Shown here: positions 7,925 through 16,392 of the stretch, piece by piece
Layout of the letters: each line of letters opens with the position of its first letter
How positions within the stretch are numbered: position 1 is the first letter of the stretch
Assembly (NCBI GenBank): GCA_005799825.1
Contig: SYFT01000006.1
Location: forward strand, 1-52,129
Length of the DNA stretch: 52,129 nucleotides
Source: Acidobacteriota bacterium
GTDB taxonomy: Bacteria; Acidobacteriota; Vicinamibacteria; Vicinamibacterales; SCN-69-37
Direction of reading: 5' to 3'
Translations under genes and position numbers: made by a program
Notes under the pieces: generated by a model
Databases searched by the model: none
What the model was told of the DNA's origin: nothing
The model's input: the letters and a program-made list of their open reading frames with translations, nothing else

Positions 7925-9960
7925 GATGCCCGCCCTTTCCGGGCCAGCACATTGCCATGGCCATCCACCTTGAATGTCCAGCCGGGCGGGACCACGGCCG
8001 TCGCTTCGCCGCCGGCGATGACTGCCGGACCGGATGCAAACGACCCGGGTTTCAAATCATCCCAGCGGTAGAACGCGACCTTCACGTTCTTGCCGGTGAA
8101 ACGGCCCGGACGAACTGCTGACGGCTTCGCCTTTGATGCGCCGCGGACTTTGGTGAACGGCAGTTTCGGCTTGTCGGTGATGCCTGCGGCTGAAACGCGG
8201 ACGTTGACCACTTCAGTGGCGCGTGCCGGGTTTGAGTAGCCGTACGTCTTGCCGTGCTGCTGGTCGAATACTTTTCGATAGTCAGCGGTCAGCGGCAATG
8301 TGATTTCGAACGACTGTCCGACGTATCGCACGTCAAGAGACAGCGTAATCACTTGACGCTTCGCAGGGAACCCTTCGGCCTCGAGTTCGGCCCTGGCAGC
8401 CGAGACGAGTGGCGCGCACAAGCGCTCCAGGTCCTTCACGGCTACTTGTGAACTGGCCTTGAGCACGCTGGCCGAATAGTCCTTCGTGACGTCGGCCACC
8501 AGCATCCCCAGCGCAGATAAGACGCCCGCATGCCTGGGCACAATCACCGTCTTGATTTCCAGTTGCTGCGCGATCTCGCAGGCGTGCATACCGCCGGCGC
8601 CGCCGAAGGCCAGCAACGCGAAGTCTCGCGGGTCGTGGCCGCGTTCCACTGACACCACTCGAATCGCGCGCTCCATATTGGCGTTCGCCACTCGCACAAT
8701 GCCGTCGGCGAGCTCGGGTACCGACAGCCCGGTCTGCTTCGCAAGCGCGGCCGCCACCCGTTGCGTGCGGACGGCGTCGATCGTCATGCGACCACCCAGG
8801 AAGTAGTCGGGGTCGAGCCGGCCGAGCAACAGGTTCGCGTCGGTGACGGTCAGTTCCTCGCCAACGCCGTAACAAACAGGACCCGGATTCGCGCCCGCGC
8901 TCCGTGGGCCGACCCGCAGCGCCCCACCGGTGTCGAGGTACGCGATCGATCCCCCGCCGGCACCCACAGTGTGGATGTCGATGAGGGGCAACCGAACCGG
9001 GAAATCTCCCACCTTCGAATCCGTCGTTCTCCCAATCCCATCGTCTATGAGACTGACGTCGGTGGACGTGCCGCCCATATCGAAGGAGATGACGCGCGGA
9101 AATCCCGCCGCATGGGCCACAGCGCAGGCCCCGACGACACCGGCAGCCGGACCGGAGAGCACGGTTCGGACAGCCTGCGCCCGCGCGGCGCCTGCCGAGA
9201 TGCACCCGCCGTTCGACTGCATGATCGATAGTCGGGGTCCCGGAGTCCCGAGGTCCCGTCGAGTCTTGCTTGTCTGGGTCCTGGGGTCCTGGAGTCCTGG
9301 GGTCAGGGCCCGCTCCAACGTGCCGAGATACCGGTCCATCAGGGGCGTCACGTACGCGTTGACCACCGTGGTGCTCCAGCGCTCGAACTCTCGGTACTCG
9401 GGCAGTACCTCGTGCGATGTGCACACAGCGAGGCCCGACTGCCGCAGCAGCGTAGCCACCTGTTGTTCGTGTGCGGGATTTGCGTATGAATGCAGGAGGC
9501 AGACGGCGACGATGGTGGCGCCGCGGTCATGGATGAAACGAGCGAGGCGGTCCACTTCCTCTTCGTTAACCGCTAGGAGCACGGCGCCAGAGGCGTCAAG
9601 CCTCTCAGTGACTCCGAACGTCAGGTCCGGGTCAACCAGCGGAGGCCGCGGCGCGACGAAGACGTTGTAGAGCTCGGGGCGGGTCTGGCGGCCAATCTTC
9701 AGGACGTCTTCGAACCCGCGCGTGGCGACTAGTGCCACTTGCGCACCCTTGCGTTCCAGTACTGCATTCGTGGCCACGGTGGAGCCATGGACGACGTCGA
9801 GGGACGTGGTCTGGCCCGTGAGGTGTCGAATGCCGTCGAGAATCGAGCGCGATGGGTCGTCAGGCGTGGACCGCTGTTTGTGAACGACGAGGCCGTCCGG
9901 CCCGAGGTGGACGAAGTCGGTGAACGTGCCACCGGTGTCGATGCCGATACGTGAACGCAC
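7921..9960 (-). CDS. hyuA: Hydantoinase A/oxoprolinase family protein (HyuA-like ATP-binding subunit)
   Basis: A 679-aa partner of HyuB, with an ASKHA-type fold that phosphorylates the cyclic amide. Motifs in order: GIDTGGTFTDFVHL at the N-terminus, GSTVATNAVLERKGA (~60), IMQSNGG (~245), SGPAAGVVGA (~270), DMGGTSTDVSL (~295) and GAGGGSIAYLD (~335). The ORF track starts at TTG 9963; I prefer GTG 9960 because TAATAT lies exactly 6 nt upstream, the recurring leaderless layout here. Before IMQSNGG, about 20 extra residues (LQDPRTQTSKTRRDLGTPGP) are encoded by a GTCC-type repeat array, an in-frame insertion on a surface loop by inference. It heads the hyuA-hyuB-MFS operon. Confidence 0.92.
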   Translation of the reverse strand: MRSRIGIDTGGTFTDFVHLGPDGLVVHKQRSTPDDPSRSILDGIRHLTGQTTSLDVVHGSTVATNAVLERKGAQVALVATRGFEDVLKIGRQTRPELYNVFVAPRPPLVDPDLTFGVTERLDASGAVLLAVNEEEVDRLARFIHDRGATIVAVCLLHSYANPAHEQQVATLLRQSGLAVCTSHEVLPEYREFERWSTTVVNAYVTPLMDRYLGTLERALTPGLQDPRTQTSKTRRDLGTPGPRLSIMQSNGGCISAGAARAQAVRTVLSGPAAGVVGACAVAHAAGFPRVISFDMGGTSTDVSLIDDGIGRTTDSKVGDFPVRLPLIDIHTVGAGGGSIAYLDTGGALRVGPRSAGANPGPVCYGVGEELTVTDANLLLGRLDPDYFLGGRMTIDAVRTQRVAAALAKQTGLSVPELADGIVRVANANMERAIRVVSVERGHDPRDFALLAFGGAGGMHACEIAQQLEIKTVIVPRHAGVLSALGMLVADVTKDYSASVLKASSQVAVKDLERLCAPLVSAARAELEAEGFPAKRQVITLSLDVRYVGQSFEITLPLTADYRKVFDQQHGKTYGYSNPARATEVVNVRVSAAGITDKPKLPFTKVRGASKAKPSAVRPGRFTGKNVKVAFYRWDDLKPGSFASGPAVIAGGEATAVVPPGWTFKVDGHGNVLARKGRAS
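9234..9306. repeat. GTCC-type array inside hyuA coding sequence
   Basis: GGGGTCCCGGAGTCCCGAGG on the left and GGGTCCTGGGGTCCTGGAGT on the right, about 73 nt in total. It is the same repeat family that elsewhere sits after stop codons, but here it is translated in frame within hyuA. Confidence 0.8.
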
Positions 9961-9972
9961 CAAGCGATATTA
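9961..9972 (-). promoter_or_regulatory. Leaderless-type -10 box of hyuA
   Basis: TAATAT followed by CGCTTG (6 nt) and then GTG. With a start site 6-7 nt after the -10, transcription would begin at the start codon. No Shine-Dalgarno is present. Confidence 0.65.
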
Positions 9973-10007
9973 GAGGTCTAGGGTCCAGAGGTCCAGAGTC
10001 CATCCTG
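9973..10007. repeat. Heptanucleotide array copy between SCO gene and hyuA
   Basis: GGTCTAGGGTCCAGAGGTCC followed by AGAGTCC: imperfect GTCCAGA units starting 19 nt after the SCO stop and directly upstream of the hyuA -10 box. A unit lies near the -35 position of hyuA. Confidence 0.75.
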
Positions 10008-10025
10008 CTGGTCGCCAGCCGGTCG

Positions 10026-10670
10026 TCACTTCCCCGTCGGCAGAAGCTCCCTGATGTCCTGAATGAGCTTCTGCACTTCATATGGCTGGGTGCCGCTGTA
10101 GACGCCTCGGATGTGGCCGTCGGCATCCATCAACAGGAGTTTTTCGGTGTGCAGGAAGGCGTTGGGCCCGGCCAGCGACGGCCTCATCCCGTCGTCATCG
10201 GCGAAATACAGATCGCGAGCAGCTCGCAGGACGCCGTGCGGGTTTCCGGTGAGCAGCTTCCACCTCGAGGGGGCCACTCCCCGATCCTTGCCAAACGCAC
10301 GGAGCACATCCACGGTGTCGAGGTCGGGGGTCACCGAGTATGAAAGGAGAACCACATCCGTGCCGGCTACGGCAGACTGGACCTTCTTCATCGATGACAC
10401 CAGAAGCGGACAGATCACCGAGCATCTGGTGAAGATAAAACTCGCCACATGGACGCGATCGCGAACGGAGGCCAGCGTGAAGCCGGCGCCCGTCTGGTCC
10501 ACAAACTGCTCGTCTGCCAAGGTGCCCTCAGTGACGGTGTGACCTGTAGCTGACCAGGAGGGCGAGAACGTGCGCTCAGAGTAATAGGGCAGATCGGCGT
10601 CCTGCGGCAGGCACGCGCCAAGGCCCACGGAGGCACAGGCCACGATGGCGACCCTCACGGTGCGAGTCAT
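10026..10670 (-). CDS. SCO1/SenC family lipoprotein (copper chaperone/thioredoxin-like)
   Basis: 214 aa. The ORF track start at 10934 is too early; ATG 10670 with GGAGAG upstream begins a typical lipoprotein signal (VRVAIVACASVGLGAC, lipid Cys at residue 20). The thioredoxin-like domain carries the SCO copper motif CSVIC (Cys 83 and 87) and the distal His in FLHTEKLLLMD. SCO proteins deliver copper to the CuA site of cytochrome oxidase or act as periplasmic thiol reductases. It is not next to oxidase genes here, although a ctaB/cupredoxin cluster lies 36 kb away. It is divergent from a broken histidine kinase whose surviving part begins about 30 bp from its start codon. Confidence 0.88.
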   Translation of the reverse strand: MTRTVRVAIVACASVGLGACLPQDADLPYYSERTFSPSWSATGHTVTEGTLADEQFVDQTGAGFTLASVRDRVHVASFIFTRCSVICPLLVSSMKKVQSAVAGTDVVLLSYSVTPDLDTVDVLRAFGKDRGVAPSRWKLLTGNPHGVLRAARDLYFADDDGMRPSLAGPNAFLHTEKLLLMDADGHIRGVYSGTQPYEVQKLIQDIRELLPTGK

Positions 10671-10700
10671 CACATCTCTCCTTTCACTTCCCCATCGCCT

Positions 10701-11120
10701 GCGGGCAGGCACGGCGTCGAAGTGAATGTCGCCGTGCCCGAAGGAGGCGTGGTGGTCGAGGCGGATCCCACTCTGGTAGAGCAGGCGATCAGCAATCTCG
10801 TGGACAACGGGGTTCGCTACAACACGCCCGGTGGCCACGTGGCGGTCGTGCTCGATCGCACCGGCACCGGGTGCGGCTTCCGGCTCACGGTTGAAGACGA
10901 TGGCCCGGGCGTAAAGCCGGATGAGCTGCCGCACCTCGCCACGCGGAGGTTCCGTGGAGACGACGCGCGATCGCGACGACCCGATGGTCAGGGGATTGGG
11001 CTGGCGATCGTGGCCGAGGCGATCGCACGAAGCGGATGGACGCTGCGCTTCCGCGCGAACTCGCCCTCAGGCCTGATTGCAAAGGTAGGTTCTTACCCGA
11101 TCGAGCCTTCCGGATACTGA
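10701..11120 (+). pseudogene. Sensor histidine kinase remnant (C-terminal ATPase domain only)
   Basis: The reading frame carries a complete HATPase_c motif series: N-box NLVDNGVRYN, G1 VEDDGPGVKP, F-box RRFRGD and G2 GQGIGLAIV. Family-like sequence (GRHGVEVNVAVPEGG) extends upstream of the only candidate start, GTG 10722, so the coding region once continued leftward. The dimerisation/phosphoacceptor helix, any sensor domain and the His box are missing, because the SCO gene start at 10670 intervenes. The 3' end runs 28 nt into the opposite DGQHR gene. It lacks a phosphoacceptor and cannot be a working kinase; an orphan ATPase is possible but unlikely. Confidence 0.8.
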
Positions 11121-12220
11121 AGGGCCAGTCGAAGTTCCTTCACCAACTGATCGACCGTCGAGCCCGAGCGCTTCCAAGCGCCGTCGGTTTCGAACCGGAG
11201 GTCGCCGATGCGGCGGCCCCAGGGGGCGATGATGCGGCCGATGGAGCGGAAGTCTGCGAGGTCGGCGTGTTGCTGGTCCAGGTGCCTGACGATATCTGGC
11301 GCGACACGGATGAAGGCGCGCAGCGCCGAGGCCGACTTGATGCTGTACTTGCGGCCGTTCCAGGCGGCGCCAAACACCACCGCCACCTGCTTGAAGTAGT
11401 TCACAAAGAAGCGCGTCGCCTCATCGCGGAACTCGTTCGTCTTTTTGACCGAGCCAAACGCCTCGGCTCCGAACAGTTTCTTGAGCTCCTGCGCCAGCGG
11501 CGCCTGGGCCACACGTCCGTGTCCCACACCCAGCAACTTGATCTCACCAAACAGCGGCGAGTCTTCGCGCTCGCTGAGCGCGCGAACCACATCGTGCGCG
11601 GCCGCGAGATTTTCATCGCGATAGAGCTGCCGTCCCGAGAGCGCCACCAGATGCGACGGATTGAGTCGCGTGTGCTTGGCGTTAATCGTGACAAACATTT
11701 GGACGACGTGGTCTTCGGGGAGACGGTCGAAGATGATGGCCGGCACGGTGAAGGACTCGTCGCCGAAGTGCTCGATACCCGCGTGGAGGGCGAGCAGGCG
11801 ATGCTGGCCGTCGATCGCGCGCAGGATGCCTTCGCGCTCGGGCACCTTGAGGATGCCCAGCGACGGTTCGCCCGGCATCGCGTCGAACTTGAGCGCCTCG
11901 TCGCACGAAATGATGACGGCGCCGGGGATGGACGGAAGATCGCGCGCCTGGCGGCACTGGTCGTAGTATCCCACCAGTTCGTCGATTTTCTTGCGGATGA
12001 TCTGGCGCTGGTAGGCCTTGTCGCTGGAGGCAATGCGGCGCTCCAGGAAGTCCCACCGGACCTTGGACTGCCTGGCGTTTCCGCGGACGCCCGATGCGCC
12101 CTGGTCGCCATAGCTCAGAACCTCGAAGCGTACGAGCTTGTCGATGTCCTTGGCGGTCAGCGAAGCCTGATAGAATTGGACGCCAAATTGCTGCATCCGG
12201 AGTGCGGCGACGGAAATCAT
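11093..12220 (-). CDS. DGQHR-domain (DndB-like) protein
   Basis: A 375-aa protein with the signature DGQHRLLAL near residue 145, the hallmark of the DGQHR domain found in DndB and related ParB-like proteins of DNA phosphorothioation and phage-defence loci. Family-like motifs flank it: an N-terminal GVQFYQASLTAKDI segment, VPAIIFDRL, and FVTINAKHTRLNPSHLVAL, which is typical of the group. ATG 12220 is preferred over 12256 because TACAAT sits 7 nt before it. No dndCDE, restriction or transposase genes adjoin, so this copy is an orphan; DndB usually represses its own dnd operon. It converges on and overlaps the histidine kinase remnant. A DNA-binding or defence-related role is inferred. Confidence 0.85.
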   Translation of the reverse strand: MISVAALRMQQFGVQFYQASLTAKDIDKLVRFEVLSYGDQGASGVRGNARQSKVRWDFLERRIASSDKAYQRQIIRKKIDELVGYYDQCRQARDLPSIPGAVIISCDEALKFDAMPGEPSLGILKVPEREGILRAIDGQHRLLALHAGIEHFGDESFTVPAIIFDRLPEDHVVQMFVTINAKHTRLNPSHLVALSGRQLYRDENLAAAHDVVRALSEREDSPLFGEIKLLGVGHGRVAQAPLAQELKKLFGAEAFGSVKKTNEFRDEATRFFVNYFKQVAVVFGAAWNGRKYSIKSASALRAFIRVAPDIVRHLDQQHADLADFRSIGRIIAPWGRRIGDLRFETDGAWKRSGSTVDQLVKELRLALQYPEGSIG

Positions 12221-12233
12221 AAACGCGATTGTA
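12221..12233 (-). promoter_or_regulatory. Leaderless-type -10 box of the DGQHR gene
   Basis: TACAAT, then CGCGTTT (7 nt), then ATG. This supports the shorter start. Confidence 0.6.
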
Positions 12234-12274
12234 GGTTGCGGCCTGTAGAATCTCAAGCCTTGAAGGAGTTACCG

Positions 12275-15202
12275 ATGAGAATCACTGGAGTTTCCCACCA
12301 AAGTTGGTGGATGTCGGCCGTCGGTCTGGCCGTCTTTATCCTGGCGGTGGCCACGGCCCCGGCCCAGCAGTCGGTGACCGAGACCCGGGACCCGAAGCAG
12401 GCCCAGGACGAAGAATTCGCGAAACTCTACGAGGAATGGACGGGAAATTCCATTTACGGCAGCCCGCTGGTGGACCATCTACCCAAGGTGCCGGGCATCC
12501 CGACCCCCAAGGACGTGCTCGGGTACTACATCGGAGCTCCAGGCAAACTCACCTACTACGAAGACATTCTCAACTATTACCGGGCGCTGGCCGCGGCCAC
12601 GCCCCGGGTCCGGATTGAGTCCATCGGGAAGTCGGACGAGGGCCGGGAACTGGTGGTGGTCTGGGTGTCTTCAGACGCCAACATCAAGGGCCTGCAGGGC
12701 AACCGCGACAACCTGGCCAAGCTGGCCGATCCCCGGGGCCTGAGTGAACCGCAGATCAAGAACCTCATCGCCACCACCAAGCCGCACTACCACCTGATGG
12801 GCGGCCTGCATTCGGGCGAACTCGGCCCCCCCGAGATGCTGATGGAGCTGGTCTACCGTCTGGCTGTTGAAACGTCGCCGCTCATCTCGCAGATTCGCAA
12901 CAACGTGATCGTTTCGGTCACGCCGGTGGCCGACGCCGACGGGCGCGACCGCAACCTCGATTGGTTCTACAAGGGTCTTGATGAGACGGCGGCTGCGGCC
13001 GCCGGTCAGCCGGGCGCCGTGGGTGCCGGCGGGCGTGGTGGTGGCGCAGGCGTGCCCTACTGGGGCAAGTACGTGTACCACGACAACAACCGCGACATTA
13101 ACCTCTCGCAGATGCAGATGCGCGGCCTGGGCGACTGGTACTTCACCGCCCACCCGCCGATCATGCACGACCTGCACGAGTCTTTGACGCTGCTCTACAC
13201 CTACAGCGGCGGTCCGCCCCAGAACCCGAACCTGGACCCCATCCTTTTTTCGGAACTGCCCTTTTTCTCGAACTTCGAGATGGCGCAGATGACCAAGTAC
13301 GGCATGCCGGGCGTCTACACGCACGCATTCATGGACGGCTGGTCGCCGGGTTACCTCGGCTCGCTCGCCTACAACCACAACGGCCTGATGAAGATGTACG
13401 AGACGCAGTCGGGCCGTGACCTTCCGAGGCCCGGTACGCCGGCGGTGGCCGAGGCGGCTCCTGGCGCGGGCGGTGCAGCGCCGCCTGCCGCAGTTGGTGC
13501 CGGCGGTGGCCGTGGTGCGGGACGAGGCGCACCGCCAGCAGGAGCCCGAGGTGCGGGTCCCGGAGGAGGGGCGCCCGGTGGCGGGCGCGCCGGCGGTGTG
13601 CCGACGGGTCGCGGCGGCGCTCAGCCGCGCGAGTGGTATCGCGGCCTGCCGGTGCCGCCCGATGCCGTCGCCAACTTCACGCGTCGCAACAACGCCAACT
13701 ACATGCAGACGGGCGTGCTCTCAGCCCTGCAGCTCACGTCGATGTTCCCGAACCTTGTGGTCGAGAACTTCTACACGAAGACCGCCAACTCCATCCGGCG
13801 CGGCCTCGACAATCCGCCCCACGCGTATGTGATTCCCGTGCAGCGCGACATGACGCGCGTGGCCGAACTCATCCGCATCATGGGCATCCAGGGCATCGAA
13901 GTGCGCCAGGCCGACGCGAAGTTCAAACTCGGCGAGGAAACGTTCCCGGCAGGCTCGTACCTCGTGAAGGCTGGCCAGCCCTACTGGAACCTCGCGAAGA
14001 ACCTTTTTGAGAAGCAGGACTATCCCGACGAACGCCTCTCCACGTACGACGACTCGGGGTGGACGATGGGCCCGGCGATGGGCGTGGATATCCGCGAGAT
14101 CAACAACAAGGACGTGCTGGAGGTGGAGACGAAGGTCGTTAAGACGTCCACCCACGCGGCTCGCATCATCGGCACCGGCACGGCCGGCATCGCGGTGGCG
14201 CACCTGGGTTCGAACAACATGGTGTCGTTCCGCTACGCGGTGCGAAACGTGGCGATGAAGGTGGCCGAGGCCAGCTTCACGGCATCGGGCATGGACTTTC
14301 CTGCCGGCTCATTCATCGTAGCGACGTCGTCCGACATCGCGGCTGTTCGCGCTGCCGTGGAGAAGTTCGGCCTCACGGCTGCCACGCTGGCGTCTATCCC
14401 CACGGTGGCAACGCACGACGCTGATGTGCCGCGTGTGGCCATCTACTCGCAGTGGGGCGGCACGCAGGAATTGGGTTGGTACCGGCACGCGTTTGACCAG
14501 TTTGGCATCCCCTTCGACCTCATCTACAAAGAGCGGGTGATGAAGGGCAACCTGAAAGCCGACTACGACGTGATTCTCATGGCGTACCAGGGCATCAATC
14601 GCCAGTCGGTGATGCAGGCGCCAGGCGCCAGGCCTGTGCCCTACATGAAGACCGACAAGTACAAGTTCCTGGGCATGTATGGCGAATCCCCGGATATCAC
14701 GGGCGGCTTCGGCCAGATGGGCGTGGATGCATTCGCGGCCTTCCTTGAGGGTGGCGGCACGCTCATCGCCGCGCACAATGCGGTGCGGTTCCCGATCGAG
14801 TTCGGCTTCGCGAAGTCTGTGGACACCGATCAGGTGGCCGGGATCACGGCGCAGCGCCCGCTCGTGCAGGCCGAGATCTCAAAACCCGACCATCCGGTGT
14901 TCTACGGCTACGGCAACAAGAGCTTCGGCGTGAAATATGTCAGCGGTCCGTTCCTGCGCGTCGGCATGTCGGACCAGGAGAACATCCTCGCCCGTTACGT
15001 CGGCGGCGATTCGTCCGTCATCTCCGGCCTGATGACCGGCGCGGATGTGCTCTCGCAGAAGGCCATCGCGGTTGACGTACCCGGCGCCCGCAACGGCAAA
15101 GGCCGCGTGCTCCTGTTTGCCAACAACCCGATCTATCGCTGGCAGAACCACGGCGAGTTCAACATGATCTTCAACTCGATCGTGAACTGGAACGACAGAT
15201 AG
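12275..15202 (+). CDS. M14 family zinc carboxypeptidase-like protein, exported, with C-terminal amidotransferase-like domain
   Basis: 975 aa from ATG 12275, which has GAAGGAG 6 nt upstream; the ORF track's 413-residue N-terminal extension is antisense to the DGQHR gene and is rejected. A signal peptide (VGLAVFILAVATAPAQQ) is followed by a carboxypeptidase domain with the zinc pair in LHSGELGPPEM (His 179, Glu 182), NNRDINLSQMQ and HDLHESL. A 60-residue Gly/Ala/Pro-rich insert near 400-450 (PPAAVGAGGGRGAGRGAPP) looks disordered. The last ~250 residues (VAIYSQWGG onward, FLEGGGTLIAAHNA) resemble a class I glutamine amidotransferase-like fold without an obvious Cys nucleophile. Periplasmic peptide turnover is likely. 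Its TAG stop forms the edge of an inverted heptamer repeat. Confidence 0.9.
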   Translation: MRITGVSHQSWWMSAVGLAVFILAVATAPAQQSVTETRDPKQAQDEEFAKLYEEWTGNSIYGSPLVDHLPKVPGIPTPKDVLGYYIGAPGKLTYYEDILNYYRALAAATPRVRIESIGKSDEGRELVVVWVSSDANIKGLQGNRDNLAKLADPRGLSEPQIKNLIATTKPHYHLMGGLHSGELGPPEMLMELVYRLAVETSPLISQIRNNVIVSVTPVADADGRDRNLDWFYKGLDETAAAAAGQPGAVGAGGRGGGAGVPYWGKYVYHDNNRDINLSQMQMRGLGDWYFTAHPPIMHDLHESLTLLYTYSGGPPQNPNLDPILFSELPFFSNFEMAQMTKYGMPGVYTHAFMDGWSPGYLGSLAYNHNGLMKMYETQSGRDLPRPGTPAVAEAAPGAGGAAPPAAVGAGGGRGAGRGAPPAGARGAGPGGGAPGGGRAGGVPTGRGGAQPREWYRGLPVPPDAVANFTRRNNANYMQTGVLSALQLTSMFPNLVVENFYTKTANSIRRGLDNPPHAYVIPVQRDMTRVAELIRIMGIQGIEVRQADAKFKLGEETFPAGSYLVKAGQPYWNLAKNLFEKQDYPDERLSTYDDSGWTMGPAMGVDIREINNKDVLEVETKVVKTSTHAARIIGTGTAGIAVAHLGSNNMVSFRYAVRNVAMKVAEASFTASGMDFPAGSFIVATSSDIAAVRAAVEKFGLTAATLASIPTVATHDADVPRVAIYSQWGGTQELGWYRHAFDQFGIPFDLIYKERVMKGNLKADYDVILMAYQGINRQSVMQAPGARPVPYMKTDKYKFLGMYGESPDITGGFGQMGVDAFAAFLEGGGTLIAAHNAVRFPIEFGFAKSVDTDQVAGITAQRPLVQAEISKPDHPVFYGYGNKSFGVKYVSGPFLRVGMSDQENILARYVGGDSSVISGLMTGADVLSQKAIAVDVPGARNGKGRVLLFANNPIYRWQNHGEFNMIFNSIVNWNDR

Positions 15203-15339
15203 CGTCCAGGGTCCAGAGTCCAAGGTCCAGAGTTCCTTGAGCCGGCACCTTTCCGTGCCGGGACTTTTTCCAAGAAAGCCCTGCGAAGCAGCTCCGCGAA
15301 CCCTGGACTCTGGACTCTGGACTCTGGACCCTGGACGCT
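15201..15339. repeat. Inverted pair of heptanucleotide arrays between convergent stops
   Basis: Left arm 15201-15232 (AGCGTCCAGGGTCCAGAGTC and on) and right arm 15308-15339 are reverse complements over 32 bp with about two mismatches. The M14 stop and the acyltransferase stop both read TAG-CGTCCAGGG, so each gene ends exactly at the edge of its arm. The 75-bp centre contains a terminator hairpin. On RNA the whole unit could form a very long stem. Confidence 0.88.
15242..15269 (+). terminator. Rho-independent terminator of the M14 gene
   Basis: CCGGCAC, loop CTTTCC, GTGCCGG (7-bp perfect stem), then GACTTTTT. It is nested inside the inverted heptamer arrays. Confidence 0.75.
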
Positions 15340-16384
15340 AAGCCCTGAGGTGCTCCGGTATCCAGGGCCGCTCGTTGCGCTTCGCCCACCATTTTGCGGC
15401 GAAGAGCATGAGCGCGGTGAACGCGAAATAAGCGAGCGCGGTTTCGCCGAGCGTCAGCGAACGCTTCCAGGCGGCGCTGAACATACCGTACGCCAGTTCC
15501 ACGTGCACCCAGTACACGAACAGCGACGTCTGCCCGAACAGCACCACGGGGCTCCACCGGTGCGCGTTCGCTCGCGACATCCACCGCCACGCCCCCGACA
15601 GCGACATCGTCATCACCCCGATCCTGATGAGGAAGAAGGACAGCGAGGTGGTCCAGAAATTCGAATTGAATGGCGACGGCACAAACGTGGCGATGATGCC
15701 GAAGATGACGATAGCGGCGCCGGCTTGTGCGAGTTGAACATGGAAGCGACGTTCTTCAGTGACGAGGCGCGAGCGGGCGATCCAGACGCCGATAGCACAA
15801 CCAACCAGAACAAACGCCAGCCAGGGGAAAAGCGCGAACTGCCCCCATCCGCCGTTGGGCCGGATGTAGGCCTCGAGCCGAGGGTGCAGCAACGTGGGCC
15901 ACCACCACTCGCGCGAGAGCGGGGAAATCACGACAAGGATGGCTGCGGGCACCAGCAGACATGCCACGCGACGTTTCAGCGCGTCACTGCGTCCCCAGCA
16001 CCATGCGGTGACCACCATACCCAGGCCGAGGATGTTGAGGATATCGGGCTTGAAGATGCTGTCCACGCGCGCCCAGGGATTGCCGAGGAACGACTGCAGC
16101 CGGAAGATGTGCGCGAACAGGAAGACCTGCCAGCCCCGTTTTTGCAGGGCCCAGGCCGCTTCACGGAGCGACTGCCCTTTTCGCTGCTGCGACGCTGCGG
16201 CAAATGGAATAGCCAGGCCGGCGAGAAACAGGAACAACGGCGCGGCCGTGCCGCCGATGAGCGCCAACGCCGTGAACACGCCACCCTGGCGCGCAGCCTC
16301 GGTGCTCCACGCATCCACCACGTGCCACTCGATCATGAACAGCACAGCCACACCGCGAAGCCAGTCGATGTAGGGGCGACGCAC
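15338..16384 (-). CDS. Multi-pass membrane acyltransferase, heparan-alpha-glucosaminide N-acetyltransferase-like
   Basis: A 348-aa integral membrane protein with about ten hydrophobic segments. It opens with YIDWLRGVAVLFMIEWHVVDAW, the D-x-x-R-G...H arrangement shared by HGSNAT-type (DUF1624) and related transmembrane acyltransferases. Further signs are APLFLFLAGLAI in TM2-3 and a C-terminal QTSLFVYWVHVELAYG. Such enzymes move acetyl or other acyl groups from cytoplasmic CoA to extracytoplasmic sugars. The start is GTG, 8 nt after the OsmC stop on the same strand, so the two genes form an operon. The substrate is unknown. Confidence 0.8.
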   Translation of the reverse strand: MRRPYIDWLRGVAVLFMIEWHVVDAWSTEAARQGGVFTALALIGGTAAPLFLFLAGLAIPFAAASQQRKGQSLREAAWALQKRGWQVFLFAHIFRLQSFLGNPWARVDSIFKPDILNILGLGMVVTAWCWGRSDALKRRVACLLVPAAILVVISPLSREWWWPTLLHPRLEAYIRPNGGWGQFALFPWLAFVLVGCAIGVWIARSRLVTEERRFHVQLAQAGAAIVIFGIIATFVPSPFNSNFWTTSLSFFLIRIGVMTMSLSGAWRWMSRANAHRWSPVVLFGQTSLFVYWVHVELAYGMFSAAWKRSLTLGETALAYFAFTALMLFAAKWWAKRNERPWIPEHLRA

Positions 16385-16392
16385 CCGGCCGC

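Noticed and set aside
10722-11120. Stand-alone functional histidine kinase
   Set aside because: No phosphoacceptor His, dimerisation helix or sensor region; similarity continues upstream of the only start, so it is a remnant.
11036-12274. N-terminal extension of the 1388-aa ORF
   Set aside because: This part is antisense to the DGQHR gene; the M14 protein has a good signal peptide and Shine-Dalgarno at 12275.
15201-15339. Possible CRISPR array
   Set aside because: The units are 7 nt, contiguous, without unique spacers, and inverted; no cas gene is present in the window.
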